From the NCBI GenBank assembly GCA_012960415.1, contig DUBH01000084.1, forward strand, positions 38,972-73,697: a stretch of 34,726 bases of DNA. The letters are read 5' to 3'. The notes beneath the pieces were generated by a model. It was not told the DNA's origin and ran no database searches. It worked only from the letters and a program-made list of their open reading frames with translations. The translations under genes were made by a program, and so were the position numbers. Positions 16,492-26,312 of this stretch are shown piece after piece; the stretch's first letter is position 1; the number at the start of each line of letters is the position of its first letter. The stretch is from Henriciella sp. (lineage in GTDB: Bacteria > Pseudomonadota > Alphaproteobacteria > Caulobacterales > Hyphomonadaceae).

Positions 16492-17289
16492 TCAGGCAGC
16501 TTCCAGTTCCCTTGGGGCTTCACAGGCGGAGACAGATTGCGAGATCAGCTCTGCCTCACCAAAGATGGTCATGAAGCTGATATCGGCGGCATCACGTCCA
16601 CAGATAATCCGGACGAGTTTTTCAGGCTCTGCCATGCCCGTCGGGTCTACCAGGTGCCAGTTGCCATCCAGCCAGACATCGACGACGGCGTGAAAGTCGG
16701 GCGGGGTCAGGCCCGGCGCATAGGCAGACACCATGCGCGCAGGGATGCCGACCGCGCGGCAGAAACTGATCAGGACATGCGCATAGTCACGGCAGACGCC
16801 CTCGCGTGAGGCAAACGTATCGGCCGCCGTCGTCTTGGCGTTGCTGGCGCCAGGCGCGTAGGTGAAGGCACCGCGGATCCAGTCGATCATGGCAAGGACC
16901 TGATCGCCGCCATTGAGGTGCGAGAACTCTGTCCAGGCAAAGTTCTCCAGGTCTGCGCCCGCTGAATAATGGCTCGGCATGAGGAAGCCGATCACGCTGG
17001 CTGGCAGGTGCGGACGCGGCGGTACGCGGCGCCCGGCGATGGAAAGCTTTGGCCGCAGCACATCCACGGTCGCCTGATAGCGAAGCGAAACGTAACCCTC
17101 AGCCACCATCCAGTTGCGACGGTCATTGCGGCTCGCATAGCGCACACCCTGAAGAAGGCTCTGCCCATTTGAGGACAGCTCTTCGCTGACGATGTACTGG
17201 TCACGTCCCGGTCGCGCGCGCAGGGCCAGCAGCACATCGGATTCGTGCGGAAAGCGATAATCGAGGCAGGCGTCGATCTGTACACGCAT
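16492..17289 (-). CDS. Transglutaminase-like cysteine protease-fold protein
   Basis: 265 residues from the ATG at 17287-17289; a start nine codons upstream (17316) is possible, and neither has a strong ribosome site. Residues 1-110 form the bacterial transglutaminase-like N-terminal beta domain. The core carries the Cys-His-Asp triad: Cys166 in REGVCRDYAHVLISFCRAVGIPARMVSAY, His200 in PPDFHAVVDVWL, and Asp215 in WHLVDPTGM. There is no signal peptide. Proteins of this type in alphaproteobacteria are often encoded with alpha-E and circularly permuted ATP-grasp genes, but none are beside it here. Substrate unknown; either peptidase or transglutaminase activity is possible. Confidence 0.87.
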   Translation of the reverse strand: MRVQIDACLDYRFPHESDVLLALRARPGRDQYIVSEELSSNGQSLLQGVRYASRNDRRNWMVAEGYVSLRYQATVDVLRPKLSIAGRRVPPRPHLPASVIGFLMPSHYSAGADLENFAWTEFSHLNGGDQVLAMIDWIRGAFTYAPGASNAKTTAADTFASREGVCRDYAHVLISFCRAVGIPARMVSAYAPGLTPPDFHAVVDVWLDGNWHLVDPTGMAEPEKLVRIICGRDAADISFMTIFGEAELISQSVSACEAPRELEAA

Positions 17290-17392
17290 GGGGCAACTCT
17301 CAATGTGGGGTGGCACGCTGGCAGCGCGCTGCCTACTCTTTCACAGAACGCGGCTCAACCCCCTGTGGTTTCCACAGCTGCAAGCGATTTCC

Positions 17393-17439
17393 TTGACAAT
17401 CTCATCTTGTCTTCATTTATATTGCACACAATTTAATTG
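17393..17439 (+). promoter_or_regulatory. ohr promoter with OhrR-type operator
   Basis: TTGACA at 17393-17398 is a perfect -35. A -10 candidate (TTTATA at 17416-17421 with 17-base spacing, or TATATT at 17418) follows. Just downstream lies the perfect inverted repeat CAATT-T-AATTG at 17429-17439, very like known OhrR operators built on CAATT/AATTG half sites. Its place over the likely transcription start fits repression by the OhrR encoded two genes on. Confidence 0.7.
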
Positions 17440-17461
17440 CTCAGCGATAAAGGAGCTAAAT

Positions 17462-17887
17462 ATGAGCGAACTCTATGCAACGGAAGTGACGGCGACAGGC
17501 GGACGTCAGGGCGATGTAAAGTCTGATGACGGCATCCTGCAGCTCGAACTCGCCCCGCCAGCAGGCCTTGGCGGCCCGGGCGGCAAGACCAATCCGGAAC
17601 AGATGTTTGCCGGCGGATTTGCCGCCTGTTTCGGCAATGCGGTAATCCACAAGGCGCGCGCGCAGAAGCTGCCGGTCAAGGATCGAGACGTTGAAGTCGT
17701 TGCCCGCGTCGGTCTCGGCCCGAACGGCTCCGGCGGCTTTGGTTTGAGCGTCGCGCTTGAGACCACGATTGCAGGCCTCGATCAGGACGGCGCCGAGAAA
17801 CTCGTCGAAGCAGCCGAAAAAGTCTGCCCGTACTCCAATGCGGTGCGCGGCAATGTGGATGTTGCGTATAGCGTGAAGACGCGGTGA
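17462..17887 (+). CDS. ohr: Organic hydroperoxide resistance protein Ohr
   Basis: 141 residues, the standard Ohr length, starting at the ATG at 17462 with AAAGGAG just upstream. Ohr is a cytoplasmic thiol peroxidase that reduces lipid and organic hydroperoxides using lipoyl-protein as electron donor. The catalytic set is present: peroxidatic Cys56 in FAGGFAACFGNAV, resolving Cys122 in EKVCPYSNAVRGNV, and the expected Arg15 (GGRQG) and Glu46 (TNPEQMFAGG). This distinguishes Ohr from the OsmC branch. It is followed 13 bases later by the MarR-type regulator, forming the classic peroxide-inducible pair. The frame is open upstream to 17288, but that part has no family similarity. Confidence 0.95.
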   Translation: MSELYATEVTATGGRQGDVKSDDGILQLELAPPAGLGGPGGKTNPEQMFAGGFAACFGNAVIHKARAQKLPVKDRDVEVVARVGLGPNGSGGFGLSVALETTIAGLDQDGAEKLVEAAEKVCPYSNAVRGNVDVAYSVKTR

Positions 17888-17900
17888 TATCGCGTCCATC

Positions 17901-18368
17901 ATGACTGAAGACCAGCACCCGGACGATCCGCTTCGCCTCGACCGCCAGATCTGCTTCCCTCTCTATGCAGCGTCAAACCTGATCAACAGGCTGTATCGTC
18001 CGGTGCTGTCAAAGCTTGGCCTGACATATCCGCAATATCTCGTCATGCTGGCCCTGTGGGAGCAGGCGCCCCGTACTGTCGGGGCGCTGGGCGAGGCGCT
18101 CTATCTCGATAGCGGCACGCTGACCCCGCTGCTCAAAAGGATGGAGCAGGCCGGGCTTTTGACGCGCAAACGCGACCCTGAAGACGAACGCCGCGTGCAG
18201 GTCGACCTGACCAGTGAAGGCCGCGCCCTGAAAGCCGAGGCCCAGCGCGTCCCCGAAACCCTGACCGCCGGCTTCGAGGGCGACCCTGCTGACGTCGAAG
18301 ACCTCCGCGACAGCGTCCAGGCGCTGGTCGCGACGCTCTCCCGGCACACGCGCGGCCCTGCCGACTGA
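17901..18368 (+). CDS. ohrR: MarR-family organic peroxide sensor OhrR (one-Cys type)
   Basis: 155 residues. LRLDRQICFPLYAASNLINRLYRPVLSKLGLTYPQYLVMLALWE matches OhrR, with the peroxide-sensing Cys at position 18. The winged helix follows (LGEALYLDSGTLTPLLKRMEQAGLLTRKRDPEDERRVQVDLT). No other Cys occurs, so it would be of the one-Cys type, which depends on mixed disulfides with small thiols, as in Bacillus, rather than the two-Cys type of Xanthomonas. It represses ohr until Cys18 is oxidised. No strong ribosome site precedes the ATG at 17901, suggesting coupling to ohr. Its TGA forms the palindrome TGATCA with the stop of the convergent DUF72 gene. Confidence 0.92.
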   Translation: MTEDQHPDDPLRLDRQICFPLYAASNLINRLYRPVLSKLGLTYPQYLVMLALWEQAPRTVGALGEALYLDSGTLTPLLKRMEQAGLLTRKRDPEDERRVQVDLTSEGRALKAEAQRVPETLTAGFEGDPADVEDLRDSVQALVATLSRHTRGPAD

Positions 18369-19118
18369 TCAGCCAGACCGCCCCACCCGTTTGATGAGTT
18401 CCAGCGCCGCCAGCGGATCCCGGGCTTTTGCGCCAGAGATGAAGAAGGCATAGACGTCGCGCGTCTTCGACCACTCCTTCAGCGTATCAGCCCACTCATC
18501 GAGCGCGGATGGCGCGTAGCCCGCTTTGTAAGTCTCACGGCTCTCCTGAAGGCGCGCATAGGCGAAGCTCGCCGCCTCCAGGTCCGGCATCGGCCAGTCC
18601 TCGGCGTCAGAATACACCAGCGCGCAATCGTGCTGGCGCAGCATGTCGGTGAAAGCTTCGGTCTTGAATGTGTCGTTGCGCACTTCGATGGCGTGGCGCA
18701 GTTGCACGCCGTCACTCTCTGCTGGAAGCGCGCCGAGAAAGGCTGAAAAATAATCGGCCTCGAACTGACGGCTCTCAGGAAATTGCCAATTGATTGCACC
18801 GAGCCGGTCGCCAAGCTTCGTGACGCCGCCGGAGACGAACCAGTTGATCGCCTCCTTCATCTCATCGGCGGTTTTTCGAGACGTCGTGAAACGCTGCGCC
18901 TTCACTGTGAACTTGAAATCATCGGGGGTCTGCTCCGCCCAGTTCTCGAAGACATGAGGCTTCTGATTGCGATAGAAGGTCGAGTTGATTTCGATCGCCG
19001 TCAGCTGGCGCGAAGCATATTCAAGCTGGCGCTTCCTGGCGAGGCCGGCCGGGTAGAAAGTCTCTTCCCACGGTTCGTAATTCCAGCCGCCAATGCCGAT
19101 ACGGATCGGGTGGGTCAT
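18369..19118 (-). CDS. DUF72 (YecE-like) protein
   Basis: 249 residues from the ATG at 19116-19118; a longer reading to 19148 adds ten residues without similarity, and AGGAG lies about 11 bases before the chosen start. The TIM-barrel-like DUF72 family is recognised from IRIGIGGWNYEPWEETFYPAGL at the N-terminus, AIEINSTFYRNQ, FKFTVKAQRFTT, GAINWQFPES and the late AFAYARLQ / VYAFFISGAKARDPLAA segments. No reaction has been established for the family. It converges on ohrR with no base between the two stops. No membrane or export signal. Confidence 0.88.
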   Translation of the reverse strand: MTHPIRIGIGGWNYEPWEETFYPAGLARKRQLEYASRQLTAIEINSTFYRNQKPHVFENWAEQTPDDFKFTVKAQRFTTSRKTADEMKEAINWFVSGGVTKLGDRLGAINWQFPESRQFEADYFSAFLGALPAESDGVQLRHAIEVRNDTFKTEAFTDMLRQHDCALVYSDAEDWPMPDLEAASFAYARLQESRETYKAGYAPSALDEWADTLKEWSKTRDVYAFFISGAKARDPLAALELIKRVGRSG

Positions 19119-19196
19119 GCGACGGTCGCTCCTGTTTCGCTTGTTCAAGACTATCGCAGGAGGACGTGGCGGGCGACCCGTTTCTTGTGGGGCGCG

Positions 19197-20663
19197 TTAC
19201 TGCTTCTGCCAGTTTTCCGGGAACCAGTCCTTGTTGAGGATTTCATCAGTCGGCCCGTAAATCCGCATGACCACGTTCAGCTGGATATCCTTGTCCGGGG
19301 TGCTCGGAATCCAGTTGGGGACATAGTCAGCGTCTTCCGGTGGCTCCGGTGAGATGAAGAGACGAAGCGATCCGTCCTCCTCATATTTCAGGCTCGGCGT
19401 GTTGTCCCCGATCCGGAACTTGTCCCAATCATTCGCAATCAGCTGCGCCGTTGCCATGTCGTACAAGGTGATGGACCAGAACTCCTTGACGGGCGGCGGC
19501 GGCGCAAGCCGCAGCTCATAGGACTCTCCACCCGTCATAGTCTTCCGGTCCGCGTCCAGCACAGTGGTGATGTAGACGGATTCCTCTTTCACATTCACGA
19601 GGATGCCATACTCCGTAAGGCTGGCGCGCAGCAGCCACGACCAGTCAGGCGTGGCAACTTCCGGGGGCGTCATGCTCCAGCCAAAAAGTCGCGAGGCGAT
19701 CGGCGCTGTCCGGATCTTGCGCTGGCTATCGCGCGCGGCCTCCTTGAGGCTCGCCATGAAGACCGGATTTGGTTTCAGCCCGGCGCCGGGAATGATCTCG
19801 TCAAAGACGTCGGCCGCATAGGCATCCTTGCCATAGGGCGGATTGCGCTGGAGAATCTCCTCGTAATTGTCGAAGATGCCAAGCGTTTGCCGCGCATTCG
19901 GGTCGATCAGCTCATAGCTCTGCCCCGGTAAGGCGTCTGCCTTAACCGTCAGGTCCATCATCGTGCTCAGGGGCGCAACCTCCACCGCGTCCAGAATGCT
20001 CTGCGCCTTCGTCACATCGTCAGGGAGTTCGGGACTGACACGGATACGCCCGAGCAGGGCCACCGTGTTTGTCGGGGAGTCGAGGCGAATAGCGCCCTCC
20101 GGCAGTTCGCCCTGCCAGCCCGGACCGACCAGGGCGACCTGCTGGGCGCCTTCCGGATAATGCTGGCGCGAGACGTTGGCGAGGATGTTGTGCCAGGCGT
20201 CGACAAACATGAAAGTGTAATAGCGGTCCTCCTCGATCGGCGGGATCGTCAGGATTTGCGGCTGCTCAGCGAGATCGAAAAAGGAGACGATATTCAGGAC
20301 ATCGAGGTTCGGCGTGACATAGATCTCGTCCTCGGCGGTGGGCGGATCCCGGTATTTGAGGAGCGAGTTGATCTCGGCGCCATTTTTCAGGACAAAGTCC
20401 CGCTCTTCCAGGATCATCCGCCAACGGCCGTAGAACCAGAGATAGGCCTGACCGCCAAGATCATAGGCGTGCTTCTCGGCAAACTCGATCGGCGCATACG
20501 GCTCCACATCGCCCAGTTCGGCAACGGATGAATTCCCGATGCCCGACGTCGCGGCCCGAATGCCGACTGACAGGGTCCGGTTTTTGGCAACCACAACAGC
20601 CGTCAGCGCGCATGCGGCGATCACGATCACACCCATGACAATGCCAGTCAGGACACGCTTCAT
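19197..20663 (-). CDS. DUF1254/DUF1214 domain protein, membrane-anchored or exported
   Basis: 488 residues from the ATG at 20661-20663 (GAAGG upstream); the frame is open to 20750 but the added part is not family-like. Residues about 5-27 are one hydrophobic segment (signal anchor or uncleaved signal). The DUF1254 domain covers about 80-200 (YLWFYGRWRMI, TPNLDVLNIVSFFDLAEQPQILTIPP, YYTFMFVDAWHNIL) and the C-terminal DUF1214 about 375-470 (LRLAPPPPVKEFWSITLYDMATAQLI, LRLFISPEPPEDADYVPNWIPS). These proteins are widespread in proteobacteria, often in multiple copies; no biochemical role is settled. It is downstream of rpoD on the same strand but separated by the rpoD terminator, so it probably has its own promoter within 20664-20760. 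Confidence 0.87.
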   Translation of the reverse strand: MKRVLTGIVMGVIVIAACALTAVVVAKNRTLSVGIRAATSGIGNSSVAELGDVEPYAPIEFAEKHAYDLGGQAYLWFYGRWRMILEERDFVLKNGAEINSLLKYRDPPTAEDEIYVTPNLDVLNIVSFFDLAEQPQILTIPPIEEDRYYTFMFVDAWHNILANVSRQHYPEGAQQVALVGPGWQGELPEGAIRLDSPTNTVALLGRIRVSPELPDDVTKAQSILDAVEVAPLSTMMDLTVKADALPGQSYELIDPNARQTLGIFDNYEEILQRNPPYGKDAYAADVFDEIIPGAGLKPNPVFMASLKEAARDSQRKIRTAPIASRLFGWSMTPPEVATPDWSWLLRASLTEYGILVNVKEESVYITTVLDADRKTMTGGESYELRLAPPPPVKEFWSITLYDMATAQLIANDWDKFRIGDNTPSLKYEEDGSLRLFISPEPPEDADYVPNWIPSTPDKDIQLNVVMRIYGPTDEILNKDWFPENWQKQ

Positions 20664-20761
20664 CTTCAGCCCTTCAAGTTTGCTCTCCAGGGGCAGACGT
20701 ATAGAGCGGACACGATTTAATTCAATCGCATTATTTTGACCATGGAACACGGTGAAGACAC

Positions 20762-20787
20762 AAAAAAACGGGCGCCGTAGCGCCCGT
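20762..20787 (-). terminator. Intrinsic terminator of rpoD
   Basis: Stem ACGGGCGC (20768-20775) pairs with GCGCCCGT (20780-20787) around a CGTA loop. On the minus strand it is followed by seven T residues (the A-run at 20762-20768 on the plus strand). It lies 38 bases past the rpoD stop. A second short hairpin, CGACCC/GGGTCG, stands between the stop and this terminator (20804-20821). Confidence 0.87.
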
Positions 20788-20825
20788 CTTATCTTGGTGG
20801 TGCCGACCCTGAACCGGGTCGATAA

Positions 20826-22793
<1,968 letters not shown>

Positions 22794-22807
22794 TTAACTC
22801 TCCCGCC

Positions 22808-22831
22808 TGTTGCAGCTTGCCCCCTGCAACA
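22808..22831 (-). promoter_or_regulatory. Inverted repeat in the dnaG-rpoD spacer
   Basis: Perfect 8-base arms TGTTGCAG (22808-22815) and CTGCAACA (22824-22831) with an 8-base loop, ending about 14 bases before the rpoD start codon on the minus strand and just upstream of its ribosome site. No T-run follows, so it is not a standard terminator; an RNA stability, processing or translation-control hairpin is more likely. Confidence 0.55.
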
Positions 22832-22852
22832 TTCAAACAATCAACTGGCCGA

Positions 22853-24670
22853 TCAGTCCTGATCGGTTTGTTCTGCTGCTTCATTGAGACGCGCCACACG
22901 TGCCTCACGTTCCGCCACTTCATGCCGACGCCGTCGCCAATTCTCAGGTGACGCTGTCACCTCAGCCTTGGCCACGTCGCCAAATGCGCTGGCGTCGTCG
23001 CGGGCCACGTATTGCTCCAGGGCGATAAGCCATTCCCGTTCGTCAGCTCCATCGGGAGCTATAGCAGTTGTTGCGGGATAAGAATTGAGCAAGTCAGCAG
23101 CGCGCATGTTTCCAGACTGCACTAAATGGGTCGCGATTGCGCTGCGGTCAACACCTGTGCCTGCGTCAGGCCACGAAATGATCACATCGCGCAAGGTTGC
23201 GACATCCTCATCGAGGAAGATCGCCATGGACAGCAGCTCGAAACCGACGTCGATCAGATGGGGCGAATCGATTGCGCGCACAAGCAGCCCAAGGCCCCGC
23301 GTCTTCGCCGGCGTACTGGTCTGGTGGGCGCCTTTCACCGGCGCATCAGGCCGCCCTGCAGGCCCGCGCGCCTTGCGCCGCATCTGCCAGAGATGGTCAT
23401 TCTTGCGGGATTTGAGCTCTCGCTCATAAGCTGCGCGCACGCCTGCATGCTGGATGGTGGCAGCTGCCTGCATGAGCCGCGCTTCGAGCCCGGCCTGCCT
23501 TTCGGGTGTATCGAGCGGTTCAGCGTCCCGCTCCCGGCGCCAGAGCACCTCGATCAGCGGCACGGAGTTTGAGAGCGCCTGCTTCATCGCTTCGGGGCCC
23601 GACTGGCGGATAAGGTCATCCGGATCCATCCCGCCAGAGAGAAGGCAGAAGAACAGCGTGCGCTCTGGCTGGAGATGCGGCAGCGCGCGCTCGATGGAAC
23701 GGTAAGCGGCGCGAATGCCCGCCGCGTCACCATCGAAACAGAGCACAGGCTCTGGTCCTGCGCGCCAGAGCAGAGCCAGCTGGTCTTCAGTCAGCGCCGT
23801 GCCAAGCGGGGCAACCGCATGGCCAATACCCGCCTCTGCCATGGCGATGGCGTCCATGTAACCCTCGGTGACGATCAGCCCGCCTTCATCCGTGCTACCG
23901 AAAGCTTCACGCGCATCCTTGTAGCGATAGAGCACCCGTCCCTTGTGGAAGAGCTCTGTGTCATTGGAATTGAGGTATTTCGGCTTGGCGTCGGGCTGCA
24001 GTCCCCTGCCCCCAAAGGCGATGACCTGCCCGCGCACATCGGTGATCGGAAAGATGACGCGCCCGCGAAAACGGTCATACGGGTCCCCGCCGCCCTCTTT
24101 CACGACGGCGAGCCCCGCATCGACGATCTCCTGCATGCCGAAACTCTCGGCCTTCAGATGGTCGATGGTCTTGCGCCAGTCATCGGGCGCATAGCCCAGC
24201 CGGTGGCGCGCCCAAGCCGCCGCGCCAAGCCCGCGATTTTCAAGATATTCGCGCGCTTCGGTGCCTTCTGCAGCGCGGAGGCGATCTTCGAAGAACTTGC
24301 AGGCCGCCTCGCAGCAGGCATAGAGCCGCTTGCGCCTGTCATAGGTCTCTTCGTCCTGCGGTGTAGCCTTCGGCAGCTGCATACCCGCTTCGTCGGCAAG
24401 CTTCTCGACAGCTTCCATGAAAGACAGCCGCTCGGTTTCCATGACGAAGGAGATGACATCGCCGCCAATGCCGGATGAGAAGTCCTTGAAGATGCGCTTC
24501 TGATCATTGACGTAGAAGCTAGGGCTTTTCTCATTGGTGAAGGGCGACAGGCCGACCCATTCCTTGCCCTGCTTTTTCAGCTTCACCTTGCGCCCGATGA
24601 CATCGGACGGCCGGATGCGGGCCTTCAACTCCTCGACGAAGCCATCTGGTATGCGAATGGAAGCTGACAT
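22853..24670 (-). CDS. dnaG: DNA primase with degenerate zinc-binding domain
   Basis: 605 residues. DnaG lays RNA primers at the replication fork. The TOPRIM core is intact: VTEGYMDA with Glu269, and CFDGDAAG with Asp313 and Asp315. The N-terminal domain aligns well with the CHC2 zinc finger of primases, but the four ligand positions are Ser42 (in GLSPFTNEKSPSF), Thr45, Asp63 and Ser66 (in FKDFSSGIGGD), instead of Cys, His, Cys and Cys. The rest of the core (FGGRGLQPDAKPKYLNS) is standard. A C-terminal domain of about 150 residues would bind the DnaB helicase. The ATG at 24668-24670 has only a weak ribosome site. It is followed by rpoD; rpsU, present in the enterobacterial operon, is absent. 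Confidence 0.95.
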   Translation of the reverse strand: MSASIRIPDGFVEELKARIRPSDVIGRKVKLKKQGKEWVGLSPFTNEKSPSFYVNDQKRIFKDFSSGIGGDVISFVMETERLSFMEAVEKLADEAGMQLPKATPQDEETYDRRKRLYACCEAACKFFEDRLRAAEGTEAREYLENRGLGAAAWARHRLGYAPDDWRKTIDHLKAESFGMQEIVDAGLAVVKEGGGDPYDRFRGRVIFPITDVRGQVIAFGGRGLQPDAKPKYLNSNDTELFHKGRVLYRYKDAREAFGSTDEGGLIVTEGYMDAIAMAEAGIGHAVAPLGTALTEDQLALLWRAGPEPVLCFDGDAAGIRAAYRSIERALPHLQPERTLFFCLLSGGMDPDDLIRQSGPEAMKQALSNSVPLIEVLWRRERDAEPLDTPERQAGLEARLMQAAATIQHAGVRAAYERELKSRKNDHLWQMRRKARGPAGRPDAPVKGAHQTSTPAKTRGLGLLVRAIDSPHLIDVGFELLSMAIFLDEDVATLRDVIISWPDAGTGVDRSAIATHLVQSGNMRAADLLNSYPATTAIAPDGADEREWLIALEQYVARDDASAFGDVAKAEVTASPENWRRRRHEVAEREARVARLNEAAEQTDQD

Positions 24671-24753
24671 TAGCGCTCAGTGTAACGCAGATGCCGCCCC
24701 GAGGGCCACTCTCCAATGCGGCTATGCACAGGCCCGCCCCAGCCTGTGGATAA

Positions 24754-25524
24754 CTATGCTAGCACGGCGCCTGCCGCTGCCTCATCTTCGACCAAGATAT
24801 AGCCGTCGGTTGGCAGGAGGATCCAGGCAATGACCCCCGCCATGACGTCGACCGCCACGTGGACAATGATGCCCGGCCAGAGCGAGCCCGAAAGGACATA
24901 GGTCAGGGTCATGATGACGGTGACTGGCAGAATACGGACCAGCCCCTGCACACCCTGATAGAGATGGGCCAGAATGAAGACGCCAAGCGCGGCCAGCGCC
25001 GACACCCAGAGCGGCATCAGAAGGGCCAGCACGCTGATCAGGAAGGCGCGAAAGATCACTTCCTCGGTGATCCCTGCCGTGACCGCCACAAGAAAAAAGC
25101 CCCAGCAGTCGCGGCGGCGGCGCGGCATCAGCGCATCATAGTCGCCAGAGCCGAACATGGACTTGCGCAGCGTGTCCTGAACTTCTGCGTCACGGCGTAT
25201 CGCTGGCAGTTGGGCTATCTGGAGCGCGAGAAAGCCGAGCGAGATAGCCCAGGCCGCAAACATGCCGAAGCCACTTCCCCATGCAAAGCCGAGCGTCTCC
25301 AGTGACCGGCCGGACGACACCCATGCCCAGACACTGATACCGCAGAGCAGCCAGAGGATGGACGCGGTCATGGACCAGTGAATGAAGGGGCTACGCGTCG
25401 GCCGGGCCGGTTTTCGAATTCGGCGGTAAAGGTCCGACACCATGCCGCAAACCCAAAGGAAAATGATCGCGCCAAGGCCGATCAGGAGTTCTGGTTCAGT
25501 TTCAACGAAGCGTTCCATTTCCAA
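24754..25524 (-). CDS. CPBP (Abi/Rce1-like) intramembrane metalloprotease
   Basis: 256 residues with about six to seven membrane spans (12-32, 52-70, 84-106, 142-165, 168-188, 197-212, 217-238). The three CPBP motifs are in order: EEVIFRAFL (Glu154, Glu155, Arg159), FILAHLYQG (His187) and IIVHVAVDV (His222, Asp226). Members are membrane proteases related to eukaryotic Rce1; in bacteria they take part in peptide maturation, self-immunity or envelope regulation. No substrate gene is seen nearby. The start at 25524 may instead be the next Met (25518). It is divergent from a TetR-type regulator with a repeat-rich 128-base spacer, so it is a candidate target of that regulator. Confidence 0.88.
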   Translation of the reverse strand: MEMERFVETEPELLIGLGAIIFLWVCGMVSDLYRRIRKPARPTRSPFIHWSMTASILWLLCGISVWAWVSSGRSLETLGFAWGSGFGMFAAWAISLGFLALQIAQLPAIRRDAEVQDTLRKSMFGSGDYDALMPRRRRDCWGFFLVAVTAGITEEVIFRAFLISVLALLMPLWVSALAALGVFILAHLYQGVQGLVRILPVTVIMTLTYVLSGSLWPGIIVHVAVDVMAGVIAWILLPTDGYILVEDEAAAGAVLA

Positions 25525-25601
25525 TCTGCCAACCCCGCTAACCCGCGACTGTGCGCCTAGCGATGTCTTGCAGTCCCTTGCTGCTTGATGCTCATCCCGA
25601 T

Positions 25602-25633
25602 TTCACTTAATATGAAAGTGAATTCACATTCAC
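25602..25633. promoter_or_regulatory. Cluster of TTCAC half sites between CPBP and TetR genes
   Basis: Four copies of TTCAC or its complement lie in 32 bases: 25602-25606, 25618-25622 (as GTGAA), 25623-25627 and 25629-25633. They make two inverted repeats, TTCACTT-N7-AAGTGAA (25602-25622) and the palindrome GTGAATTCAC (25618-25627). The cluster sits 19 bases before the TetR start codon in the divergent intergenic region, the expected place for an autoregulatory operator. Confidence 0.55.
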
Positions 25634-25652
25634 ATATGAGAAAGCAGACCTG

Positions 25653-26300
25653 ATGTCAAACAGCTTTGCCCGCCCAGCGACGCAGGCGCGGTCCATGAAG
25701 ACCCAACAAAAGCTGATGGACGCCCTTGAGGCGCTGCTTCGGGAGAAAAATTTTGATGCGATTTCCGTGCCCGATCTTGCAGCCGAGGCAGGCGTCGCCG
25801 TCGGCACGGTATACCGCCGATTCGAGAACAAGGAGGCGTTGATCCCCCTCCTGTTCGAGCTCTGGAAGACCCGCAGTGCGCTTCAAATGGAAACGGCGGC
25901 TGTCGAGGTCGAGGAGGTGACATCCGCAGACCTACGCCAGCTTCTTCGCAGGCAGATGCGCGCTGCCTACAGCTTCATACGTGAACAAGCCCATATCCTG
26001 CGCGCCGTGCACCTGCAGGGACGGCTTCGCCCACAGCTTATAGGCGAGGACTGGAAACAGCTCTGGAAGGATGCGCTTGCAGGCAACCGGGCCTTTCTGG
26101 AGCTTGTGAAGGACAGGATCGGTCAGTCAGATCTCGACCGCGCGGCAGAGATGATGATCTACATCGCCAATACGGCGCTCGTCGAAAAAGCCCTCTTCGA
26201 TGAAGACGGACCGGGATACGTCGTCACCGCAGAAGGTGACGCCTTCGCGGACGAGATTGCCGACATTGTCTACGGATATCTTTCGCTCAAGCCCGCCTGA
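25653..26300 (+). CDS. TetR/AcrR-family transcriptional regulator
   Basis: 215 residues. The N-terminal helix-turn-helix is typical: TQQKLMDALEALLREKNFDAISVPDLAAEAGVAVGTVYRRFENKEALIPLLFE (about 17-70), with the recognition helix at VAVGTVYRRF. The C-terminal ligand domain is helical and not assignable. Start at ATG 25653 follows GAGAAAG. The gene is divergent from the CPBP protease gene and preceded by the TTCAC half-site cluster, so autoregulation and control of the CPBP gene are likely. It converges on the YqeY gene with 12 bases between the stops. Ligand unknown. Confidence 0.9.
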   Translation: MSNSFARPATQARSMKTQQKLMDALEALLREKNFDAISVPDLAAEAGVAVGTVYRRFENKEALIPLLFELWKTRSALQMETAAVEVEEVTSADLRQLLRRQMRAAYSFIREQAHILRAVHLQGRLRPQLIGEDWKQLWKDALAGNRAFLELVKDRIGQSDLDRAAEMMIYIANTALVEKALFDEDGPGYVVTAEGDAFADEIADIVYGYLSLKPA

Positions 26301-26312
26301 GCCGGCTAAGGC

